Positions 56,176 through 64,000 of a DNA stretch of 64,000 nt are shown here, in pieces. The position numbers and the translations under genes were made by a program. Within the stretch, counting starts at the first letter, position 1, and every line of letters begins with the position of its first letter. The stretch covers positions 39,377,193 to 39,441,192 of the forward strand of contig NC_089723.1 of NCBI RefSeq assembly GCF_035083965.1, given 5' to 3'. The notes below the pieces were generated by a model that saw only the letters and a program-made list of their open reading frames with translations, had not been told where the DNA came from and ran no database searches. This stretch comes from Branchiostoma lanceolatum (Eukaryota > Chordata > Leptocardii > Amphioxiformes > Branchiostomatidae).

Positions 56176-59100
56176 CTGGAAAACACACAACTTAGATAGG
56201 GATAGACATTGGTGATTGTCCATCAAATCATCCATCATATATCATTGCATTTACTTATTTGCTCCATCAAAAGACCATATCTTCTCAGTAGGGTGTCCAT
56301 GAAAACTGGAGATATTATTTTGGGTGTGTCGAGATCTGTCTGTATGTTTGTCTGTCTGTCTGTTTGTTTGTGTTTCCGCACTACTCTAGTCAGCATAACT
56401 CAAGAACCTCTTGATGGATTACGATGATGTTGGGTATGTGACATTGTGATGTGATGTGATGTAGCTTGTGATGTAATAAAGAAGTGGTGTCGGTTTCGGC
56501 TCCCTAGCAGCTTGCTCTAGAACTGCAGTGGCGTTATTGTGAAAATCTTCTAAGGGAATAACTGAACAAAGGATTTCAATGACATTTAGTATACATGTAG
56601 CTTAGACAGAGATGTACACAATGAAGTGCAAGTTTTGCTAATTGGAACTTGATTCGCATAACAATGAGGAAAATCTATATTTGCAGTGTTTTCCATTATA
56701 AGACTCAAATACATGTAAAATATGTAGTTTATGGCAAGTGGAGTATCAAAAGATACCAATTACGCAAATATATTCCTAATTTGCATAATTAATGCAAAAG
56801 TGCCATAATTCATCTAAGTGTTAGATGAATGTTTGTCAACATTGCGACATGTGTAAGTTGGTGTTCATGACCAAGCATATACAGTATTATGTAAATGTGT
56901 AAATCAGTTGCATAAACAGAATAGTTCATGGAGATATGAGGTCGCGGAACTCTTGTTTTATTTGATATTAGCAAAAATAATACCTGCTATGAGACATTGA
57001 AGTAATACATTATGATATAACATAACATAACATAGCATAACATCATGCATATGAACACATAAGTAGAGGAAATAATATGTTAATCAATGCCACATATTAC
57101 ATGTTGTCATATAAATGATATACTGATAATATTGAAAGCGGAACTTTGTGCTTGCTTCAACTCGTTAGAGTATGTCTATGTCTATGTCTATGTCTATGTC
57201 TATGTCTATGTCTATGTCTATGTATGCATACAAATGATGTTGTCCAATACGCCATCAAGAATGATACATATAACAATTGAAACCCAACTTACGTAACGTC
57301 TTACTCATCTCGTGAAGACGCTGCTCCAAGGCGGCGGTTCGGCCTCGCTCCTTGTCCAGGTCTCGCTTCAAGGCGTCAAAAGCGGTGGACATGTCGTCTT
57401 GGTCGTGCTTCAAGGCGTCAACAGTGGCGGACAGTTGGCGCATGTCGTCTTGGTCGCGCTTCAAGGCGTCAACAGTGGCGGACAGTTGACGCATGTCGTC
57501 TTGGTCCCGCTTGAAGGCATCAACAGTGGTTGACATGTCGTCTTGGTCGCGCTTCAATGCGTCAACGGTGGTGGACAGTTGGCACATGTCATCTTGGTCG
57601 CGTTTCAAGGCCTTTACAGTGGTGGACAGATGGGATATCTCCTGCGTACGTCACAATACGGAACGTAAAAACCAAAAAGAGGAAAAACAGTAGCAACTGC
57701 CATGATAGTTTCCTAAGAAATAACCGAAAACAAACAATGTCAGAAAACAAATTTGGCATCTCAAATGTTCATCATCATCATCATCATCCGTCGACCTCTG
57801 CAGCAGAGGACGGGGCGAGCCCTTGTACAACCGAGGCCCACATCAGTCTGTCTGACATGGCTGCTCCCAAGTCCTCCAACTCAATCCCTGTGTCCCTTGA
57901 GATAGTCCTTCAAATGTTACAAGAAAGTTTACCTCTTTATTGATGAATGTCAGAGGGGCGAGTCCCACAGCAATCAGGCTCAGTAGCACGGCAACCCCGG
58001 CGGCCATGCAGCTGCGGTGGGAGCGGAGGGAGCTACAGACACCACGGCGACCACTTACTCCTCCCGGATACGTGCTGTCTGTTAAAGATATTCATTTGAC
58101 TCAGATGATTATCATTAACCTCGCCAAAATGCTTATGGTATAGTAGGGTTTCTGTACCGGTAGATGTTAAAAACATTGCATCCATACGATAATTAAAAAC
58201 TCTGTGCAAAAGAATTGTGTGACCCCTGACCTCCAATCCTGACGCACAAATATGTTATGTAAATATCAGTTTATTGCTTGTATATGTGTACCTATGGCCT
58301 CCCTGAAAATCTGTGCCAAGCCACTGAGGGAGCTACCCTAGTAAAAGAAGAAAATACAGAAATACAGATAAAATAAAATTTGTAACTGTATTTATATAGA
58401 CGGTATAACTGCCATTCGGCGTAACACACCAGCTTCACAGGTACGCGGCGCGGTACGGCAGCAGCTGGTTATATTACACTGAACGGCCTGTTACACCTAA
58501 TCTTTGCACATCTAACTGCAACCGTTCTTTAAAGCCATTTATTGAGGATGCCCCTACAGTATACGTACTTGAAAGTTTTTGTTTGTGGTTTAACAGCATA
58601 ACTCAAGAAGCTAAGAATGCACTGTCATGAAATTTTGGTTTGTGATGAGGTCTTGGCCTATGAAAGAAATGGTTAGATTTTTGTGACTGGTGTAGAAAAC
58701 TCAAGGGATGGCCCAGGCGGACGTTTTTCTCGTTGTTTTTGACAGAACACCAGCGGCAAGACATGCCACCGGAATTTCCCGAAACCTCGCCGAACCCTGC
58801 CGAAGACTGACGGCGAAAACGATTGAGTTGCGCAATTTCGCTGGAATGTTTGTGGCCCCGCGAAACTAAGGGGATCATCATTAGGCTCGTTTATGTGTGG
58901 TTTTGAAAGCTGAAAGTATGAAGTTATTAAGCATGTGCTAAACAGTGTCAGTGAATGTCACTACCATAAAGATTTCAGCATTTATCTATTTCCACTCTTT
59001 TGGCCATAAAACTGCTTTACCTTTCTTTAAGTGCTTCGTTTTTTGTCGATGAAATTCATTGAGTGCATTGTCAATTTCATAAGCCGCAGCGACGCCGCCA

Positions 59101-60029
59101 ACCTTGAGAAGTTTTGGACAAGCTAATTGGTGACGGTGTTTGTGTGGTAAATAACTAGATAGCTCTTGTAGTTGGGAAGAAGCGACATAAGTTTGGGCCC
59201 TATAGCAGCCTTCTTCAGCAGATTTCGGAACATAATTAGTCAAGAAGGGAAGAATGAATGTTCATAAATCAATGAATGTTCCTTTCCAATAATTAGCTAC
59301 AGAAAAGCCAACAAGCAGATGAAGAATCAGTAACATGTATATAGATTTATTAGGACTTAAGATCATGTAAACTGCATATTTGTTATATATTTTGTCGGAC
59401 CGTTCCGTCTTCCCTCATGACTTCAGTGAAAAGCAGCCTGTATGCCGATTTGAGCTTCTCATGAATAGACAAAGGTCCAGACAAATACAGTCTTAATAGA
59501 CAAGGCTATGTGTCTGTAATGTAAGAATACATAATATAATTTTTAGATATAAAACTTCATTGTCATCAACTTTTCTGATACTGCAAAGTATGTAAAAATA
59601 CGTAAATTAACAGTCAAGAAACTGGATGAAATTTTATCCAGTTGATCGAGTAACCGTTATTTTGCATATCTTATTATCTGGATGTCTAACATTCATCAAC
59701 GCAGGCAGAAATACGTCAGTGAACATACGTCCTCTTTAAAAGATACTCTGTGTGATTCTGATTGTGCAAATAGCCGCTGAACAATGCAAGCTAGAAAAGC
59801 GTCGGCTACCTGCAGACGTGTACGTTGCGTGACGTTTCACCGCCTCGGCTTCTTCGTACGTGTGTGAAGACGCTTCTTGCTCTTCTTGCGCCTTGTCAGA
59901 AGCGCCGTTGCCATGGCGGCCACGCCCGCGGGAGCCACCCTGATGGACAGGAGGGGGTTGGGGCGGCGGCCCGCTGGTTTGGCCTCTGCCGGAGAAAGGG
60001 GACCGGACCGGCTCTGCTTGCTCGTACAT
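55625..60029 (-). CDS. type II membrane C-type lectin with coiled-coil stalk (4 exons)
   Basis: Joining 60029-59810, 58078-57933, 57641-57293 and 56175-55625 gives 1266 nt (421 aa), phases 1/0/1. The cytoplasmic part (1-~92) has a PPPQPPPVH proline run and tyrosines in TYEEAEAVKRHATYTS, a tail seen in many amphioxus lectins. A signal-anchor TM (AAGVAVLLSLIAVGLAPLTF, ~97-116) is followed by a coiled-coil stalk of 14/17-residue repeats (VDALKRDQDDMRQLSAT) and a C-type lectin domain (~239-380; CYKAF, FWFGLHR, FEWMDGS, SGYICQT). The calcium-site motifs are altered: GQPL for EPN/QPD and WVV for WND, so Ca2+-dependent sugar binding is doubtful. The role is probably cell-surface recognition. A good donor (CCAG|GTACTT) just after the domain leaves open an extra 3' exon in place of the last ~41 residues. 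Confidence 0.85.
56210..57165. other. intron 3 of the lectin gene, no clear element
   Basis: AT-rich, with runs such as TAACATAACATAACATAGCA near 57020. No exon recognised. Confidence 0.5.
57172..57224. repeat. (TCTATG)n hexanucleotide microsatellite
   Basis: Nine uninterrupted TCTATG units, ~70 nt downstream of the exon 3 donor in transcript orientation. Confidence 0.97.
57293..57641 (-). CDS. lectin exon 3: coiled-coil stalk
   Basis: 349 nt from GTACGCAG to GTAAGT. It encodes EISHLSTTVKALKRDQDDM and five to six repeats with 14- or 17-residue spacing (42/51 bp), differing by presence of a (C/R)QL insert. It then gives ERGRTAALEQRLHEMSKTL. The DNA repeat is an in-frame minisatellite. Confidence 0.9.
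57771..57912 (-). mobile_element. non-LTR retrotransposon 3' end with (ATG)n tail, copy 2
   Basis: The minus frame reads TISRDTGIELEDLGAAMSDR then LMWASVVQGLAPSSAAEVDG and stops in the ATG/GAT tail. It matches the copy at 25364-25652. It ends ~20 bp from the exon 2 donor. Confidence 0.75.
57933..58078 (-). CDS. lectin exon 2: transmembrane segment
   Basis: 146 nt, acceptor TTTAACAG, donor GTAAAC, phase 1 to 0. It encodes DSTYPGGVSGRRGVCSSLRS then HRSCMAAGVAVLLSLIAVGL and APLTFINKE. Basic residues precede the TM, as for a signal anchor with cytosolic N-terminus. Confidence 0.85.
58380..58540. repeat. dispersed repeat, copy 2 (CATTCGGCG family)
   Basis: GACGGTATAACTGCCATTCG, GCGTAACACACCAGCTTCAC and ATCTAACTGCAACCGTTCTT match 44600-44942. 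Confidence 0.7.
59625..59705. mobile_element. MITE fragment (GGATGTCTAA family)
   Basis: AAATTTTATCCAGTTGATCG and TATTATCTGGATGTCTAACA then TTCATCAACG match the right flank of the 4734-5145 element. Confidence 0.55.
59810..60029 (-). CDS. lectin exon 1: cytoplasmic tail
   Basis: Starts MYEQAEPVRSPFSGRGQTSG, then PPPQPPPVHQGGSRGRGRHG and SSHTYEEAEAVKRHATYTSA, with donor CTGCAG|GTAGCC. ATG context CGAAATGT. The phase-1 G plus AC from exon 2 gives Asp, which supports the join across a 1.7-kb intron. Confidence 0.78.
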
Positions 60030-60750
60030 TTCGACCGTACTGTGCAGAAAACCGTCGCGCAGTGAATAACAGCGAAAAACCCATGAATATAGAAAAATAA
60101 ATCCCTAATTTGTCTGGCGACGTAAGACTACTTTTGCCCATATTCGGAGGGATGACGTGGCATTAGGTGATGCGATGGCATTTTGTTTTTCTGCGAGTGG
60201 CAGACTGATTTTCTGGGAAAAGAAATTAATCTGGGCTGGGAGGTAGAAACATGAAAAAGGTTTGTACGTAAGAACTCTTAATGTAGTCATTAATTCTCCG
60301 TGTTTTTCTGGAGAGATCGCAGACCCAATGTGCATATTTGGACTGATGGTCTTCTGAGACGGTAGAATGAAAATTTAGTTCCAAAATGAGATTATTATAA
60401 ATTTCCACAGTTCCTGCGTTTGTATACGACTCTGCGTCATCAAATCTTACAATGGCAGCAGTAACCGATTCATCACTACCTGAACACGTGATTCATCGAG
60501 CTACGAGCTTCTTTCTTATACCCCATTTCTTCTGATTTAGGAAGAGATCATCAAGGGATTTCATGCAAATTAGGACCTTATTCACATAACCAATAGAACT
60601 TAATAATACGTCAGTCCAAACGGTTAAATTCATTTGGCAAAGATATGAACTCAGAGGACTCCCAGTACATTAACACAGAATCGCCCTGATCAAGTTAAAA
60701 AATTGGACACGGAGTTACTTTTTAAGAGGAGCAAAATGGGCCATTTACAT
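60030..60750. other. 5' flank of the lectin gene
   Basis: Presumed promoter side. No TATA box or known repeat assigned. Confidence 0.4.
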
Positions 60751-60751
60751 C

Positions 60752-61200
60752 AGAGGCTATCAACCATCCCTCAACAGAGACGGGGGCGTTACCGACTTCC
60801 GGACACCTTTGACCCGTTGCCTACGTCATTCTTCCGGTCACTTGGGGTAGACTTCGGGTCATCTAAGCACGTCGGCAGAACGTAATGCGCAAACGGTAAT
60901 TAGCCTGCCATCTAAACCTATTACAGCTGCCGAATCTATTTCTTTCTCTTTGGCCTATGTTGCATCAGAGTAACGGCCGTTGCATAAAATATGTCTTTGG
61001 ACATAACTAAAGAACTTTCGAGACCTTAAGCACTTACGTTCCACAGACGTGTAGGTCATTTTCACTTTAAAACCTCGACCATCCCTCAACCGAGACGGGG
61101 GCTATTACCGACTTCCGGACACCTTTGACCCGCTGCTGACGTCACACTTCAGGTCACGCGAGGTAGGCTATGGGTCACTCAGCAACTTGATCATGAAAAG
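60752..61200. repeat. pair of ~120-bp direct repeats
   Basis: 60752-60872 and 61076-61195 share CAACCATCCCTCAAC/CGACCATCCCTCAAC, GAGACGGGGGC, TTACCGACTTCCGGACACCT, TTGACCCG and GGTCAC. Confidence 0.8.
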
Positions 61201-61204
61201 GGTC

Positions 61205-62980
61205 AGAGGGCTGACCGAAAGCTTGTTGGTTGGAACTTTACTTTCAGTACGGAGATATCGTAAAAAACCTTCACAACCCGTAAGAATGTAGACAATGAAA
61301 GGTCAGTGGATCATCAAACAAAATATCATTTTATTTGCCTTCTTGTAAACACTGAGTGACAGTTGATAATGTCATAAACTTAAATATAACCCGCACCTGC
61401 CGCTTGGAATAATACTGATGAACAAACCTGTAATACACATGGATAACAGCTGACCAATACAAAATAGTAGCAAGAAAGCAATGGAACTAAAATCACCCAA
61501 TGTAATCATAATCTGCTTCTATAGCAGTAAGAAGCACAGCATATGCACCTCCTATAGTGCAATCACAATTAAAACAATAGTGTAAAAATCATAACCACAT
61601 GTTCCATAACACTAATGCACAAGTCGATGGCTGCATTTTCAATATCGCACCATCTAAGTGTTCTCTGGTCATGTTTTAAGTTGCTTGACCCAATAAGTAG
61701 CTAGAATAAATAGTTTTAATGAACAAATGTCATGTTGTGTTTTAAGCATAGATGGTATTCTATAGTAGATACATGTATCAACATACACTCACACAGACAC
61801 AGACACACACAAACAAACATACACAGATATAGTTTCTGTACTCTCCAGATGGCAGGAGATTGTCTGAGTGTACATTGCAAAAAAAAATGCAAATTTGAAA
61901 AAGATCATCTCAACTTTGCATTTAGATTGTTAGGACAAAATTGTTTACCCAAAAAATGGCAATGCTACTAATCCTGACACAATACATACTAGCCAAAGCA
62001 TTTTTCCTGAAGTTTCCCAAATATATAGGTAATAACATTACACTTATGCTATAATTCTGGTTGGGCATATTAAGGCACATCTATGTGCATATTAATTCTT
62101 TAATTTTCTAACGTCTAGTCTTCATTTAAGATTGCATCACTGAATCTAAGTTTGTGCTGTCTAGCAGTACGTTTGTGATTTTCAATCTGGTTATGTGTTA
62201 TACAGTACTTAAATACTAGTTTAAGTCAAACACTAATAACATCAATGAGACAAGCAAATTCAATTAAAAATACATTCATTATACAACATCATGCTATCGC
62301 CTGGAGTCTCCCTTCAATTGTAACTTTACCACAGTATTGCCTCTTTGAAACAAAAATGCAAAACCTAAAACTTCACAAGTATACAGGCCAGGAAACAAGC
62401 TTAATCCAAGCAACAAAGTCGTACATAGAACTCACACTACCATCTCAGATAAATATTATTCTGAAAAACAACAATCTCTATTCATCCTGAGATACTGTAT
62501 GGCCACAGGTTCTATTGCTGATTGGTTTGACTGTTATATAATTATCATATAATTACACATCTATTACCGTCACCACTGCCAAACACAATATAACACAACA
62601 CATATGTAATCATAATAGTACCATTGTTTTACCCTTGACTGACCAGCCCTTGAGATAGCAGCATAAAGTCTATCTTCTACTCATCTAAGGATCAACCTAG
62701 ACGAACCGTGATGGGGTAGGGAGGGGGGCGAAACTGTTGTCACACTACTCTCCACCAGAATAACTACACTGACTGAAAAATAGTAAAACTTAACCAAATA
62801 GAGAGTATAATTTGGGCTCACTTCCTAGCCAATTTTCACCATAGTTTTACTGTTAACCCCTTAGGAAGGCCAAGTGGCGGCTAGCATCCCCTTATCAAGT
62901 CTTTCCTCCCATCACTTTTTCTTCCTCCTGAAAATTTTCCATGTTCAATTTCACCCCCCTCCCCCATCCCATCATGGTCC
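61205..62980. other. AT-rich repeat-poor stretch, nothing recognised
   Basis: Unusually free of the MITE and SINE families seen elsewhere. It could be the 3' UTR of a minus-strand gene beyond the window, but no coding end was identified. Confidence 0.3.
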
Positions 62981-62983
62981 GTC

Positions 62984-63065
62984 CCTTAACCTTCTCCCTG
63001 CTGCCTAACCCTGTAACAAAGCAAATTTAGTGCCTAGAGGCTACATCAGCAGGGATAAGGTTAAG
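62984..63065. mobile_element. 82-bp inverted-repeat element
   Basis: CTTAACCTTCTCCCTGCTG and CAGCAGGGATAAGGTTAAG are near-perfect inverted ends around a ~44-bp centre, like a very short MITE. Confidence 0.7.
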
Positions 63066-63600
63066 TCTTTGTCATTTGTCACATGTGCTCTTGGAGGAGT
63101 TTGTAGCTTGTTTGGCATCACGCCCTATTCCATATAGCAATTCTACCAATTCTATACAAATTACATCGCCCTTTGTACAGTTGATACAACTCCAGAGGGC
63201 AGCTATCATCTATTCCATATTGCACTAGCTGATTGTTAAAATGTAATCTACATTTGTAGGCCTCTTGTAGGAAGGGTCTAGAGATATTGCTACTGTTATC
63301 GGGAGATTTGTGCCGATGCTTCGATCTCTGAGTCGCAAACATTATGATATGCTTAAGCTCTACCAACAGTCTTTATGTTCTCTAGCACTGTTTTATATGA
63401 TACTGTGAACTACACTCCTAATATTGTAAGCTTTTCAAGCTAAATTTACAGACACACTTTTACATGGAAACTGGTTCAAGATACATGGCAATATTAATAT
63501 GCTCTATGGGCACTTGAGTAAGAAAAGCAACATCATATTTTCGGACATTATGTTCAAGAATTCTTGCAGATTCTGATGCACATGTAAATGGATCTATTGC
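63066..63600. other. intergenic, one unassigned minus-strand frame
   Basis: A frame at 63118-63366 (82 codons) contains CRLHFNNQLVQYGI and GRCNLYRIGRIAIWN. I do not recognise it and see no splice partner. Confidence 0.3.
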
Positions 63601-63605
63601 TGAGT

Positions 63606-63906
63606 AACAAAGTCCTTTGTACGCGATGAAAGAGTTGATACCTAGCTGATGTTTCAGTGAACGACTGCCACCTTCCAAGGGCAAATACTGACTGGTTCTA
63701 AATCATACTAGTTACTGCTACATGTAGGTGTCGCTGCTACAGTGTGAAGAATGCGGTCCCAAACATGACTGAGTTTATATCTGCCATTATCCTAGACACC
63801 TAGTACGAAGTGAAACCAGCCAGTATTGCCCTGAACAAGGTGGAAGACGGCCACTGAAACGCAGCAAGGTATCAACTCTTTGTGATTGCCTACAGATAAC
63901 TTTGTT
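63606..63906. mobile_element. MITE with AACAAAGT ends, copy 2
   Basis: Left AACAAAGTCCTTTGTACGCG, AAAGAGTTGATACC and right GGTATCAACTCTTTGTGATT ... AGATAACTTTGTT are inverted. The interior GACTGCCACCTTCCAAGGGC and TAGGTGTCGCTGCTACA relate it to 48841-49100. Confidence 0.85.
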
Positions 63907-64000
63907 TTCCAGTGATCTACCCTGATGTAACTATTCTATTGCAGATCTAACAGTGGGATTCTGTCTCCACCACTACCGTAGGAAGCACCGTCTGCATCGG

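Larger units (their letters stand above)
58140..59809. other. intron 1 of the lectin gene
   Basis: Holds the dispersed repeat copy at 58380-58540 and a MITE fragment at 59625-59705. The minus-strand frame at 58986-59243 has no recognised domain. Confidence 0.5.

Noticed and set aside
58986-59243. 85-codon minus frame in lectin intron 1
   Set aside because: No homology recognised and no splice phase that would include it in the lectin.
63118-63366. 82-codon minus frame near the window end
   Set aside because: Could be the tail of a gene outside the window, but no motif or acceptor supports it.

Overview
The window looks like nuclear DNA of a cephalochordate (amphioxus, probably genus Branchiostoma). 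The basis is intron-rich chordate-type genes, many foldback/MITE elements, CR1-like and RTE-like non-LTR fragments, tRNA-derived SINEs, and minisatellites that run across exon-intron borders, a feature described for amphioxus. The species cannot be fixed from the sequence alone. No bacterial-type operons, rRNA genes or CRISPR arrays are present.

Four multi-exon protein genes can be assembled by hand with consistent splice phases, all on the minus strand: (1) 17651-6107, an SPDEF/PDEF-type ETS factor (6 coding exons, 724 aa, Pointed + ETS domains); (2) 43676-34672, a DEG/ENaC sodium channel subunit (10 coding exons, 1475 aa) with a mucin-like insertion of about 900 residues between TM1 and the rest of the ectodomain; (3) 48749-46654, a secreted or membrane-anchored leucine-rich-repeat protein (3 exons, 455 aa); (4) 60029-55625, a type II membrane C-type lectin with a coiled-coil stalk (4 exons, 421 aa if the last exon is read to its stop).

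Layout: 1-6.1 kb holds retrotransposon tails, SINEs and a foldback MITE; 6.1-17.7 kb the ETS gene; 17.7-34.6 kb intergenic DNA with a CCTT microsatellite, a long-TIR foldback element and a 4.1-kb 59-bp satellite; 34.7-43.7 kb the channel; 43.7-46.3 kb repeats; 46.6-48.8 kb the LRR gene; 48.8-55.6 kb repeats, including a 770-bp Harbinger-like element with perfect 53-bp TIRs; 55.6-60.0 kb the lectin; 60-64 kb intergenic DNA ending in a MITE. The four genes share strand but no evident pathway; three encode cell-surface proteins.

The most striking signal is that three tandem arrays have a real splice junction inside the repeat unit: the Pointed-exon acceptor (about 3 copies), the first ETS-exon acceptor (5 copies) and the donor of channel exon 4 (10 copies). 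Only one member of each array has a complete exon attached. Coding exons of the ETS gene, channel and lectin also carry in-frame minisatellites. The 59-bp satellite shares a core with the arms of the foldback element just upstream of it.
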